64,000 bases of DNA, from positions 9,540,778 through 9,604,777 of the forward strand of contig OX377206.1 of NCBI GenBank assembly GCA_947396885.1, given 5' to 3'. The stretch is from Heligmosomoides polygyrus polygyrus (taxonomy: Eukaryota > Nematoda > Chromadorea > Rhabditida > Heligmosomidae). A program made the position numbers and the translations under genes. Of this stretch, positions 44,766 to 55,781 are shown piece by piece. The stretch's first letter is position 1; each line of letters begins with the position of its first letter. The notes beneath the pieces were generated by a model, which saw only the letters and a list, made by a program, of their open reading frames with translations, did no database searches and had not been told where the DNA came from.

Positions 44766-44850
44766 GAGTGATTGTAACGCAGTCGGTCGAAGTGCAAATT
44801 CCGCTCAGACTAACGAAGCTTTACCCCCTCCGAACTGCTATTATCATCAT
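44766..44850 (+). mobile_element. SINE-A head fragment
   Basis: GATTGTAACGCAGTCGGTCG followed by a box B-less remnant GACTAACGAAGC. Confidence 0.55.
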
Positions 44851-44934
44851 GCTCTATAATAACGCGCTAAGCGATGAGTCATACTATCGATTGGCCCCCC
44901 TCAGAAATTATGAAGTAGAGGGGAAAATTCGGGA

Positions 44935-45640
44935 GGAAAAATAGGGGGAAAATTACGACACGAAAATAGCGAAAAATACCCAGACGTGTTCTCCCTGCCT
45001 GTGAACTTCGGCCCTGGGGCAATCAAGGTCGCTGAACACGAAACTGAAGTTCGTTTTTGAAGTATCGATCGCCATCAGTCGATATTGATCAAGCTATCGA
45101 TTTTTTATGGATGTCGTCCAGGCGGTCCGAAACTTTACCCCTGGGGGTAGTCGAGGTCGCCCAGCACGAATCTGAAGTCCGTTTTTGAAGCATCGACAGC
45201 CATCAATCGATATTGATAAATTTATCGCACTCTATATGGGGGAAATGAGGAGGAAGACTACGGCACGAAAATAGCAAAAATACGCAGACGTCTTCTCCCT
45301 GCCTGAGAACTTCAGCTCTGGGGAAATCGAGGTCGTTGAACACGAACCTGAAGTTCGTTTTTGAAGTATCGATTGACATCAATCGATATTGGTCAAACTA
45401 CCGTGCGGGAAAATAGCAGGAAATACCCAAACGTCTTCTACGTGCCAGGGAATTCGGAAGACGTGCGGAATGCGTTGCATGACGTGCCTGGAACTCAGAC
45501 GACTGTCATTGACGTCTCTTAACGTGTACGGGGACTCAGGAAGACGTGCCGAAGACGTCGTCCAATGTGTCTGAGGATTAAGAAGGCGTGCCGAAGTCGT
45601 CATCCTAAGGGGGATCATTGAGGGGACCAGTATCGGTAAT
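44935..45640. repeat. Dispersed repeat R3, tandem partial units
   Basis: A unit of about 150-190 bp containing CACGAAAATAGCGAAAAATA, CTTCTCCCTGCCTG, ATCGAGGTCG, GAAGTTCGTTTTTGAAGTAT and ATCAATCGATATTGATCAA occurs about three times (about 44955, 45120 and 45262). GAAGACGTGCC-type repeats follow to 45600. An inverted copy lies at 61965-62245. Confidence 0.82.
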
Positions 45641-45698
45641 GGGCAACCGTTTCACTAAGGGAGGATCAATAGTGAGGAACTAATAGATTGCCCTATCA

Positions 45699-45701
<3 letters not shown>

Positions 45702-45737
<36 letters not shown>
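45702..45737. repeat. (AT)n microsatellite
   Basis: About 17 AT units. Confidence 0.95.
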
Positions 45738-45738
<1 letters not shown>

Positions 45739-45904
45739 TATGCGTAGTGCGAGCCTTTTGTACTACTAGGTAGGGAAAAAGCCGTACAGGTAGAGCAACT
45801 AGCTCGATGTGATTGTCCTCAGCTTAGTGATACTGCAACCTCGCGCGAAGCGCGCAAGTTCGAGACACGCCGATAGGCGTAACGGAGCACTAGTATTATA
45901 CATA

Positions 45905-46798
45905 TTAGGTTGGCAACTAATTTCGTGGACTCTCAAGCGCCTTCAACAAAAGTGTTCATAAACAAATAACAAACAAAGGTTTTCAACCTAAGTAAGATCT
46001 GTTGGAACGCTGGACTGCTTCCCATTTATCAGCTACCTGGCCCATCCCACAGCTGTAGAATTCTTGTGGTTTTGAAGCCAAGAATCCTTGGAGGTGCATT
46101 TTGACATGGTCCACATTAATAGGTCGTCCTCCAACCAAGAAGTGCTGCAGCGAGCTATAAAGGTGCTAGTCATTTGGCGGACAGCCTGTGCTGTAAAGTG
46201 GCTGAGTTAGACGCTCCCAGTTAAGGTCTTCAATTTTTTGAAGCTTCCGATTCGTGACGTGTGATCTGGCGTTATCCTGCTGATAATAATTCTGCTTCTG
46301 AGAATCTGCCTGAACCGATTCCAGCGGAGTTCAGCCTGCGCGCGGCCAGGCTGAGAAGAGTAGATTTCAGCAGTAATGCTGGAATCGTTCTTGACGAGCT
46401 CCCAGAAGTTAATACCTTCTTGACACCACCAAACGGAGGGAACCTAGCGAACCGGACGCCTCAAAAAATAGAAGACCTTGACTGGGAGCGTCAACCTCAT
46501 CCACCTTACAGCCCAGACCTTGCGCCGAGTGACCACCACATTTTTAGTTCGGTGCAGTACTTCTTGGTTGGAAGACGATTTAATAATGTGGACCGGGTCA
46601 AAATGCACCTCCAAAGATTCTTGGCCTTAAAAGCACAATAATTCTATAACCGTGGGATAGACCAGCTGCCTGATATATGGAAAGCACTTCTGCGTTCCGA
46701 GGGATCTTATTTTAATTAAAGACTGCCATTAGTTATTTGTTCATAAACACTTTTGCTGAAGATTCTTGAGAGTCCACGAAATTAGTTGCCAACCTAAT
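45905..46798. mobile_element. Palindromic mariner derivative, 421-bp arms
   Basis: TA flanks both ends (45903-45904 and 46799-46800). The outer ends begin TTAGGTTGGCAACTAATTTC. The whole left arm (45905-46325) is an inverted, diverged copy of the right arm (46378-46798), leaving a 52-bp centre. Each arm encodes the mariner transposase C-terminus reading outwards. The N-terminal half is gone. The right arm on the plus strand reads EDLNWERQPHPPYSPDLAPS and the left arm on the minus strand reads QQDNARSHVTNRKLQKIEDL. Confidence 0.92.
46430..46715 (+). pseudogene. Mariner transposase C-terminal fragment (right arm)
   Basis: IEDLDWERQPHPPYSPDLAP, then SDHHIFSSVQYFLVGRRF, the region around the third catalytic Asp and the C-terminus. 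An in-frame stop follows LKAQ (46639-46641). The frame then continues as FYNRGIDQLPDIWKALLRSE to TAA near 46717. The mirrored frame in the left arm also has a stop (PND*HLYSSL). Neither can give a transposase. Confidence 0.85.
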
Positions 46799-46888
46799 AT
46801 TTTATACATACTATCTAGTCACAAAAAACGTCGGTTGATAACTGGAAGTCGATGAGAAAAAAGTGCGCTCAAGATGTCTCAACGATAT

Positions 46889-46940
46889 TGCGCAGAAATA
46901 GAACGTGTGGCACATTCCTCATTTTCAAAAATGCCCACTT
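46889..46940 (+). mobile_element. SINE-A tail fragment
   Basis: GCGCAGAAATAGAACGTGTG and GCACATTCCTCATTTTC, weakly matching the SINE 3' end. Confidence 0.4.
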
Positions 46941-48007
46941 TCTTTTTGTCTTTCGATAAGAGCAACACATGGCAGAAAAAGAAAAACAGAAGTTTTTTAA
47001 GCTTCTAAAATATCATTCATCGACCAATCTCATCCATTCATCAAACTGGAAAGGGATCGAAAACTTTAGTGAACTCGGAAGTGAATAAGAAATAACAATA
47101 ATCTAAAAAGCGGTATCGCTCGAAAATTTTATATCACCTTCTATAGCACCGGCGAAAGCGTATCTCCAGACAGTTCAGTACTCCTTTATTTTATTTCTAT
47201 TTTTAGAAGCGGTACATTGTTAGAAGATAGAATAAATCTCTCTCTGTGAAGGCCATGGAAGCAGTATGCATGGCGACCCCACAAAAGGATCTATCAACAA
47301 CACAGTTTGCTCCTAACAACATCTCAAACTTGGGTAATTAAAAAAACCCTTTTAATAAAGTAACAGTAACAGTAAGTCGAGGAATAAAAGAAAAATGAAA
47401 TAACATCGTTAATGCAGCTCATTTGCCACATCAAGAAAATAGGATTTTCTTTGAAAGAACGAACTAAAGGGGAAACAAGAAACACAAGAAAAAGTAATAT
47501 AGACAAAAATTTCTTCGGTCCACTAGAGCAGAAGCATATCTCTTTCGACATTATCAAATTATGGCAGGAAGGAAAGACGGGGTAATACGGAATGCCTGTC
47601 ATACTTCATTATTCTTCATGCTAGGAAACGATGTGAAAAAATAAAAAATAACAAAACTAGAAATAAGAAATAAGAGACAATCGAAGAGGAGGTGTTGCGA
47701 AAAAATTTTTCATCCGCAAAAACAGTAGAGTTCCTACACAGCTCACCACTTCCATAGTTCCTGCCCATTTTTGGAACCTGAATTGAATTACAGGTTTTGG
47801 AAAGGTTAGGACGGAATCTTCGAAGGCCACAACACTGCCAACTCTACCGCAAATTCAGCCACGAACTATGTAATAGATGCATATAAAACCAATTTCTTAA
47901 CAGTTTCGCGATCTGAATTAGTTTGAAAAGTCAGAAAAAACCTTGTCAATAAACTATGAAGAAGGATTCATAAACCGCCCTGTGTTCAGAATAGTTTGAG
48001 GGCCCCT
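46941..48007. other. AT-rich stretch
   Basis: One faint SINE-A tail-like piece at about 47247-47290 (GAAGCAGTATGCATGGCGAC). Nothing else recognised. Confidence 0.35.
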
Positions 48008-48400
48008 CTAGCAGCGTGTTCCCGTTTCAGAAGACATAGGCGTGAGGTCAGATGAAAAGAGCCGATGGTGGTCGCAAGCGGCGACAATTGTGCGGCGACT
48101 GAGATGAGGACAATGAAAACGTTTCAAGTGTCGATCGATAGGGCCTTCTAGAAGACACTTCTTCCATTCTGAATGTATCGTTAAATGGGCCGAACGTGTC
48201 TTGTGTTCTGATGAGAGTGGCGAAGGGCGAGACGTTGTTAGCCCGTTTGCATGCGTGAGTTCGAGGATCGATGGAGGAGGATGTCTCTCCTCAGGCTCTG
48301 GCCGTGAGTCTCTTGAGATGATGGCTCTGCTGCTGAGGCTGGCTGGCTGGTTTGCCCCTGCCCTGCCGGCTGAATAACCCCCTTCCTTCGCAAACCCCAA
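48008..48400 (-). other. Open frame of 130 codons, unknown
   Basis: A minus-strand frame from ATG 48400 (MGFAKEGGYSAGRAGANQPA) to TGA 48008 lies outside any repeat I mapped and is GC-richer than its flanks. It has no signal peptide, membrane segment or motif I recognise. It may be an exon, but chance cannot be excluded. Confidence 0.2.
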
Positions 48401-49086
48401 ACACCAACCGGCGCTGCTCTCCGGTTTCAGGGATATTCGAGGCTCGATCTGTCGCGAATAACAGCGAGTCGCGACGCTGTGGCGGCGCGCTCTGATCTTT
48501 CAACCCGTCGCCTTCCCTACACTAAACGCACTGAAACGTGTACGCTAGAATAGTCTGAAAGCGGAGAAAATGATTCCAACTGAATACCGCTCGTGCATCT
48601 TTTCGTCTTCGGGCGGAAGTAGAGCAAAAAACGCCTTTTCCGCCGCTTTTTGATAGTGTTTTTCAAATTGGGTGCTTTAAAAAATAAATCCGACATTTGG
48701 GGATCAGCGAGTGATCTATCCGACAAAAAGCACCCACTAAAAAACAAAAATGTTGATTCGGTGACTAGATTCTGGTCGCGACGACGTATACCCTCCCTCG
48801 CGGGAATTACAATCAAAGGTCATGCATATTCTGAATATACATACCTCATGAAATCTATTTTTTAAACACTTGCAAGGCGTTTTTCGCTCCATCGGATAGA
48901 TCATTTAATGCTGCTCCCAAATATCGGACTTACTTTCAGAGCACAAAATTTGAAGAGGGTTGTCAAAAAGCGGCGGTAAAAGCATTGTTTGCGCTTTTTG
49001 GGCCCAAAGACAAAAGATACGGCAGGTGTTGCAGTAAGATTGCCGCTACAGCTCTTTCTTACAAAATGACTGTAAATGAAACGGTA

Positions 49087-49281
49087 CATGTCGCGAAGGT
49101 GAACAGCACTGATAGGTGGGAGTGTGCCCGCCAATAATAACCAAACAGAGCACAGACCGAACACATGTCAGCCGTACAGGGTACAGTCTGTACACGCCCC
49201 CTCTGAATGGCATGCCCATTCGATGCGGTCTGATTGGATGGGGCGTTCCCATCTCCCAATGCTGCCTGTTTTCGCGACATT
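49087..49281. mobile_element. MITE family M, copy 3
   Basis: ATGTCGCGAAGGTGAACAGC at the left and the complement ATGTCGCGAAAACAGGCAGC at the right. CCCGCCAATAATAACC and GTCTGATTGGATGG are the paired CCAAT-type motifs seen in copies 1 and 2. Confidence 0.72.
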
Positions 49282-49305
49282 TATCAATATTTCGTATACA
49301 TTCAG

Positions 49306-49965
49306 ACCGAATTGGACACTTTTCAAATCAAATTGGACGCTTTTCACATTAATTTTGGCATCCACCTAAGCTAGCTCTAAAACTTTTAAAACTCAAGTGA
49401 ACTCTATCAAATCAAAATGGCCTTTTCACAGGATAAACCACAGATTCAATAAAATGATTAGAGTAATTTTATGCTCAAGGAAAATTTGGTATAACTTTCT
49501 TTAAAATTTTTTAGTTTATCTGCCCCAATAAGTGTAATAAAAATATAAATTTTTATTTTGGAAAAAAATTGGTGCGTTTAAATTTGCCTCATACCACGGC
49601 AAATAAGCAATCATATAGGGCGTTAAAAAACCAAATCGCGCCATGCACTAGACAAGTTCGTGGCAACTTTTACTTGATTGATAGAGTAATGCTACAAAAC
49701 AATGTAAAAAATAACATTTTATAAAATTTCAAAGAATGTGGTCACTTATTAGATAGGTAAACTGAAACTTCAAAGACAGTTGTACTAAAAAGTTCCTTGA
49801 ACAAGAAATTAATCCAACTTTTTTAGAGAGTCTCTAGTTTAACGTAGAAAAAGTTCATTTCAATTTGTAAGAGTTCGCTTTGATTTCAATACTCTTACGC
49901 TAGCTTAAGCGAGTGTTCAATTTGACTTGAAAAGTGCCCAATTTGATTTGAAAAGTGAAAAAGGA
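49306..49965. repeat. Inverted repeat of R1 (foldback)
   Basis: The left arm (about 49306-49553) and right arm (about 49731-49965) are inverted, diverged copies. TTTTCAAATCAAATTGG appears directly at the left and as its complement at the right, as do CTTAAGCTAGC and GTTCAAGGAA-type blocks. The loop is about 180 bp. A third, single-arm copy is at 241-470. Confidence 0.75.
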
Positions 49966-51071
49966 TTCGACGTGAAAATTATTGTAAAACTACATGTTTC
50001 CTATGTAATGGCGACCAAACACCGACTTTTCATTCGTGGATAAGGAAACTTTCAAGAAGACAGAAGCACTCTGGAACACCGAAAACGCGTGAACTTTCGA
50101 TCCGATTTAGCGGAATGAAAAGAACCACGCTTCATACTCGGAGCGGCGCAGTAAACGCACCAGGACCTCAGACAGCAAGACCACGCCCACAAATGGCGAA
50201 TGGCTGGGTAAGGTGTCTTTTCATGTAAATTTCGTGCAAGCATTTTACTCTCAGATCACCATGTGGCTTTTACTTAATAGCAAAAAAAACTAGAATTCAT
50301 TTCGTATGTACTAGCCTTCTAAGTTTTTGTATAATGTCACTAATTGGTAAGTAGTTGGCGATAATAGATGCAACACTTTTTCTCAGCTACACCACCTATT
50401 CTCCCGGTCGATAGCGAAGATGACTAGCCGCTTATCGCGACAGCTCAACGAAATAACAGCTCGACATTCTCGCACAGTTTTTCGGAGCAACATTAGGAGC
50501 TGAAGAACAACTGAATATTCCAACGATTGCCGTTTGAGGGTGTGAAGCCAGTGATGTCAATGTAAAACAGTCCAAGTGATCTACTGCAAACAAATCGATG
50601 AGAATGGGTGCAGACACGCAACGCTTGAGCACACAACCCTAACGACAGATGGCGTCTGAGGAACAAGAATTTCAAAAGCTCACGCTCGAATTGCTCGAAC
50701 ACATATTCTTTCATATCCTTTTTTACTATTTGTATTCGAACTGCAAACCACGCTAAAACTAACTAGAAAGCAACTTCTGAGGTATCCATATTGTAACAAA
50801 ATATCAAAACCAGCAAACGTCTTTAAAACACAATTTTCGTAATGTCGAGCTAGGTTTCAGGCTCTTTCAAATCATTTGATACATGGAAAATCCATGTGGA
50901 ACTTGCAGAACGAACTAACAGACACAAAACGTACGAACGCATTAGTACGAGCTAAAATATGAAACTTATAGCAAATCAGTTACAAACTGGAGGTTTAAAT
51001 CAAAAAATCAAAATTAAATTAAAAAAGAAATTAGTGAAAACAACGCTTTGAAAGCGACATGGTTGTAGGTT
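49966..51071. other. Unassigned stretch
   Basis: No recognised repeat. Two overlapping minus-strand frames of about 70 codons near 50432-50714 have no known features. Confidence 0.3.
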
Positions 51072-51365
51072 AAAAGGATAACAGACGGCTTTACTCAATC
51101 CCATTTGGGATGCGCCACGCATTCCCCTTCTACGGGATGTCATAGAGGCGATTTGAATGCGTGTTTGGCCATACAATGATTTGCGGTGGCCATAGGATGG
51201 ACAAGATAGCGCTTTGTCTTTCCCTTACAAGTCTGGTACCAGTACCAATTCACCGACCTCGGAGGGATGGAAGGCTCGGTTGGACTGGGCGGGAAATCCG
51301 AACCAGGAACCTGGTGTCGTGTGCACGCGACAGCCACCATGTCCTCCGATTGAGCTACACGTGCG
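51072..51365 (-). mobile_element. SINE-A copy, full length
   Basis: AAAAGGATAACAGACGGCTT at the tail and a GATTGAGCTACACGTGCGC head complement. A 6-bp GTACCA repeat lies in the body (CTGGTACCAGTACC). No clean target-site duplication. Confidence 0.88.
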
Positions 51366-52715
51366 CGAAAAATTGTGAGTAGAGCATTGGAAAAACTATG
51401 AGCTGCAACTTGCAGCTATTCAGAAAAGCTAGCGCAGAGAATTAAAAAATAGCGTGCTCAAAAATCGACCAAAGGGAAATGGACTTCAACATTACGTGCT
51501 ACGTCTTTTTATTGTACAGCATTACTGCAAACTCCTAGGCAAGGCAATAAATTACAAATGGCTACTTTCAGTTACTAAATTTAGAGGAAAAAGACTAGAC
51601 GTTCTCTGTGCCCTTTGATGTCAGCCGTTTCACGGCTACATGCCAATTTGCCAGTTAACAAGTAGTATAACAAAGCATTCCGCTGTAGGGGACAGGCTGC
51701 TGGAGAAATTGTACAGGTTTTTCACTAATTTCAAGCATGAATTTGTTTTTTTTTTTAATAATTTCAAGCATAGTCCACTTCGTTAGTTACCGGATAAACG
51801 GACCAGCATGCTGTAGAATAGATCGAGGTAAGGCACAGAGCGGGTTTCCCTGGGCAAACATGGAAATTCCCTTCTATGATTGTGAAGAGTTCCACACGCC
51901 ATCTAATGGCTTCACATCGTCCTAATTCTCCCAGTGCGGCCTATTATTCAATTAAATATTGATTACGTTATTTTCTTATTGCCGTGCGCAGCAACGAATA
52001 GGAGGGCTGAGGAACACGCACTGGAAGGATCAAGACATGTTCTCGTTAACAAAGCTATTCAGAAGAGAGCCCTATCTGCTTCTCCATCACAACAGCCATA
52101 TGACTGCGAAAACAGATTGCGTTTGACAGTAGTGAGAATTCTGATGTTTAGGCTTTATTGACGGAGTCACACTCAGCTGAAAACTTTTTTAATTCACACT
52201 TTATTAGGTCGAACCGAAGATTTTCGCCATTGAAGTGCTTTTTGAATACTGCCTTTGTTTAATTTGTTTAGTTCACGGCTGGAGATTTGGGCAGCGTTAC
52301 ATCGGCAAAAAACATGCAGTCTCAAATATGTAAAACATGCAATTTACTATAAAAGTTGATGAGTTTAACACAATTGTTCTGGCAGCCGAACAGTCTGATT
52401 TTCGTGTCATGGAACTTTACGGCTAAAGGCTCCAGAAGCGCTTGTCATTGCTAAAACGATGTCTAAAAGCTCCTTAGGAAAAATTAAACAAAACAAAAAT
52501 GTATATTAAAATCTTCGCATAGGATGCCTTGAAACTAGAGAAACAGAAGACTAGAATCGGGAAAAAATTCGCGAGAATAGACGATCCTCCAGAGATACGA
52601 GCGAGAGCAAATCCCAAATGATGCTCCTACAATTCAGCCCAAATTTTAAGAATTTGAGATTACTTCAATGAATCGCCTTCCTCCACGAAAAAAGAAAAGA
52701 ATTTCACTTGTTTTG
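51366..52715. other. Unassigned stretch upstream of mariner copy 2
   Basis: AT-rich, with no recognised repeat or gene. Confidence 0.35.
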
Positions 52716-52717
52716 TA

Positions 52718-53977
52718 TTAGGTTGGTGCATAAGTTCTCGGACATTTGATCCCTCCTGAATTGAAAGCGCATTTTCCCGCCAAATTTCTCACATGTATCA
52801 ACGCGTCAATGGTTGATCGATAGAGAAAGGAAAGGGCTACAAAACTGTTCCTAACATTTACTTCTGCGTTGCTAACGTCAGCTATTATGGCTAAGCAATT
52901 CATCCCAACAGAGACGCATATTCGTCGCGTCATGTTATTCCTGAATCAATCTGGCATCAATGCCAACGAATCGTATCGTCGCCTGAAGGATGTTTACAAC
53001 GAGAGTGCTCCTGCCCGAAGCACTGTGTACCAGTGGTTCTCGAAGTTTGCAGTTGGTGAATTCTCCGTTGAAGATAATGAACGAGAAGGGCGCCCGATGA
53101 CACTGGATTTGGATGGCCTCCGAAGTAGAGTGGAAGCGGACCCATACCAAACCACTCGCGAACTATCAAGCACTCTTGGTGTTAGTCACTCAACAGTCGC
53201 TCGAGGATTGAAGTCGATTGGCAAGGTGCAAAAATTGGGTCGCTGGGTACCTCACGACTTGACACAACATGACATGGATCGCAGAGCCGATGTCGCTCTG
53301 TCCCTCCTTACCCTCAGACGTACCCACGGATGGCTGGACAACCTTGTCACCGGGGATGAGAAGTGGATACTCTACTCTAATTATCACCGGCGTGCACAGT
53401 GGGTTGAAGCAACTGGAGAGGCAGAGGACGTTCCGAAACCCGACCTTCACGTGAAAAAGGTGATGCTATGCATTTGGTGGAGCGTTCTTGGCGTAGAATA
53501 CTGGGAGCGGCTGGACGAAGGGATAACAGTGACGGCAGAGGTTTACGTCAACCAACTGAGGAAGTTGAGGGCCCACCTTCAAACCACACGAGGAGAGCAA
53601 GTGAAGGTATATTTTCAACACGACAACGCTAGAGCGACGGCGGCTGAGTTGGCGGACTACGGATGGACCGTTCTTCCACATCCACCTTACTCACCAGATC
53701 TCGCTCCTTCTGATTATCATTTGTTTTCAAGCCTTCAACGCTATTCGGACGGCCAGCAATCTAGGAACCGAGAGGATGTCAAGGAGGCACTGCTCACATT
53801 TTTCGAATCACAACCGGCCACATTTTGAAGAAAAGGCATCCATGACTTACCAGCGCGTTGGCGAAAGACAACTGATGTAAAGGGTGGCTACTTCAAATGA
53901 TTTGATATTGTTGTTCGTATCTTGTGATAATAAATATTTCATGCCCCAAATGTCCGAGCCCTTATGCACCAACCTAA
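52718..53977 (+). mobile_element. Mariner element, copy 2 of family TTAGGTTGGTGC
   Basis: TA flanks both ends (52716-52717 and 53978-53979). The TIRs start TTAGGTTGGTGCATAAGTTC on the left and TTAGGTTGGTGCATAAGGGC on the complement of the right. The 1260-bp element is collinear with 11408-12680 and differs mostly by single substitutions. Confidence 0.95.
52887..53828 (+). CDS. Mariner transposase, near-intact ORF with premature stop and 5-residue deletion
   Basis: A cut-and-paste transposase that binds the element ends and cuts the DNA with a DD34D active site. I start at ATG 52887 (MAKQFIPTETHIRRVMLF). An upstream in-frame TTG is not a likely eukaryotic start. The N-terminal helix-turn-helix region covers about residues 5-110 (NESYRRLKDVYNESAPARST, VYQWFSKFAVGEFSVED). 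The WVPHDL linker is near residue 125. The catalytic blocks are GDEKWILYSNYHRRAQW, YFQHDNAR and YSPDLAPSDYHLF. Only 29 residues separate the second and third Asp instead of 34, because 15 bp are missing after the codon for Ala in HDNA. A TGA at 53826 replaces the TGG of copy 1 and removes the last 23 residues. The reading frame otherwise stays open to 53898. Activity is unlikely. Confidence 0.88.
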   Translation: MAKQFIPTETHIRRVMLFLNQSGINANESYRRLKDVYNESAPARSTVYQWFSKFAVGEFSVEDNEREGRPMTLDLDGLRSRVEADPYQTTRELSSTLGVSHSTVARGLKSIGKVQKLGRWVPHDLTQHDMDRRADVALSLLTLRRTHGWLDNLVTGDEKWILYSNYHRRAQWVEATGEAEDVPKPDLHVKKVMLCIWWSVLGVEYWERLDEGITVTAEVYVNQLRKLRAHLQTTRGEQVKVYFQHDNARATAAELADYGWTVLPHPPYSPDLAPSDYHLFSSLQRYSDGQQSRNREDVKEALLTFFESQPATF

Positions 53978-53979
53978 TA

Positions 53980-54733
53980 CTTCTTCTTACTTTGTGATCG
54001 GATGCCTTGACAGTGGTAACCAATAATTTCTTTCTTCACAGGAGGAAAATCGAACATTTATCTAAAAGGACATTAATGCATTTTAAAGTATAGATCACTA
54101 GTTGCAGGACTAAAGAGTTAGCGAAAATGTTGGAAAAAACTAGCCTCCTCAGTTCGCAAAATTTCTGCTCACTCTCAGAGGATCATTTTTGATATCTGGC
54201 GACCTGATATAATCAAGGTATAACATAAATGCGGTATAATTAATGAAAAATCGCTAGTAGATTAGCACAGAGGAGTATAATGAAAACCTATAACAAAGCA
54301 TGAAAACTTGCTGACGTACATATACCCCGTTCCCGTAAATAAAAAGATCCTACCAATCTAAATGGTAAAAAATAACAGGCTGTTAAATTCACACGAAAAC
54401 TGTAGGATATGGGTTTTAGCGCTCTACCAATAATTTATACACCAACTGCTTTTACATTGTTATTTCTCGGATTTTCGCAAAAAAGTTTCGGAGAAAAAAA
54501 GAACAGCAATGAAGGAATGGCTTGAGAACCTTTATTTATCTTAATTAATTATTTAATCATCCAAGAGGACGTCCCCTACGAAATGAAAAAAAATGAAAAT
54601 CAGAGTCAAGTCATACGTAGAAAGGAATATGAATAAAAGGAAACACAACCATATCAGTTTCTCGTTCGGCAGCGGCATTCTTACGCGTAGCAAACAGGCA
54701 ACTAAACCTAGAAAACAATCAACCAAACTAAAC
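53980..54733. other. AT-rich spacer between two mariners
   Basis: No recognised feature. Confidence 0.35.
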
Positions 54734-54735
54734 TA

Positions 54736-55781
54736 TTAGGTTGGTCCATAAGCACCCGCCGTTTTTTCAACAATTCATTACGGATTTCGTCGGCAGTCTC
54801 TTGCATAGAGCTATACAGCTTTCGAAATAGAATGATTTGCTCTATCAGAATATGTATTGCATTCCTTTTTTGTGCTGAATTTGGTCAATTTTTAGGTTGT
54901 TAAAGTGAAACGTGAAAAAGCGAAAAGTGGCCATCGCCGACAGTTCCTTCTCTCCGCTTAGGTTTGGAAATTTTGCGCAGCTTTTTATAGCATTTGAAAT
55001 CCAATGTTCTGCTCTACAAGAGTACGTGTTGGCGCTATTTGCTCATTTGTTCTTTATTGATTTTTAGATCATCAAATTGGGACGTTCGAAGAAGAAGATC
55101 TATTTTAACCGACAGCTCCTGTTCTGTGATAGGGCTTTTGTGCTTGGTGTTACATGTCGTTCGGAAGAGGATGTTTTGCTCAGTAAGAATTTGTGTAGCG
55201 TTTATTGGCACATGCTGATTTCTGTCAAATATCCACAACTGAACAAGGAGAAGGAGTTGTTGGTGAAGATGATTTTTCTCTTTTTGGCATTTTGTTGAAA
55301 TTCAATAGAATTTAATAAACGCGAAACATAGTCTTATAGAGCAAGAGATTCTCTTTCGACCGACATATAACACCGAGCAAAGTAGTCCAACCACAGAACC
55401 GAGCTGCTGTCGGTAAAAATAAACCTTCCCCTTCGAATGTCCCAATTTGATTGCCTAAAAATCAATAAAGGACAGATGACCAAAAAGCACCAACACGTAA
55501 TCTTGTAGTATAGAACAATGTCTCCCAAATGCTTTAAAAAGCTGCGCGAAAAATTCCAATCCTAAGCGGAGGGCGATGGCCACTTTTCACTTTTTCACTT
55601 TTCACTTTAACGACCTAAAAATTGACAAAATTAAGCATGAAAAAACTCAATAAATGGTCTGATAGAGCTGTTGCATAGCGCTATACAGCTTTTGAAAGCT
55701 GTATAGCGCTATGCAACAGACTGTCGACAAAATTCACAATGAATTGTTGAAAAAACGGCGGGAACTTATGGGTCAGCCTAA
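54736..55781. mobile_element. Palindromic mariner-ended foldback with internal tandem units
   Basis: TA flanks both ends (54734-54735 and 55782-55783). The left end begins TTAGGTTGGTCCATAAGCAC and the complement of the right end TTAGGCTGACCCATAAGTTC. The arms (54736-55206 and 55314-55781) are inverted, diverged copies around a 107-bp loop. Each arm is itself built of degenerate tandem units of about 170 bp (GCTCTATCAG at 54839, GCTCTACAAG at 55011, GCTCAGTAAG at 55178). No transposase is recognisable. Confidence 0.88.
55668..55719. repeat. Perfect 25-bp hairpin within the foldback arm
   Basis: CTGTTGCATAGCGCTATACA plus GCTTT, a TG loop, then its exact complement to 55719. The opposite arm has no such hairpin (it reads CTTTCGAAATAGAATG there). 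The hairpin therefore arose later, probably by replication template switching. Confidence 0.92.

Noticed and set aside
45775..45890. Possible tRNA near CAGGTAGAGCA and AAGTTCGAGAC
   Set aside because: Box-like motifs only. Spacing and stems do not form a cloverleaf, and the second half is a GCGCGAAGCGCGC hairpin.
52869..52886. Upstream TTG start for the mariner transposase
   Set aside because: TTG is not a usual eukaryotic start, and ATG 52887 aligns with the start of the sister copy.
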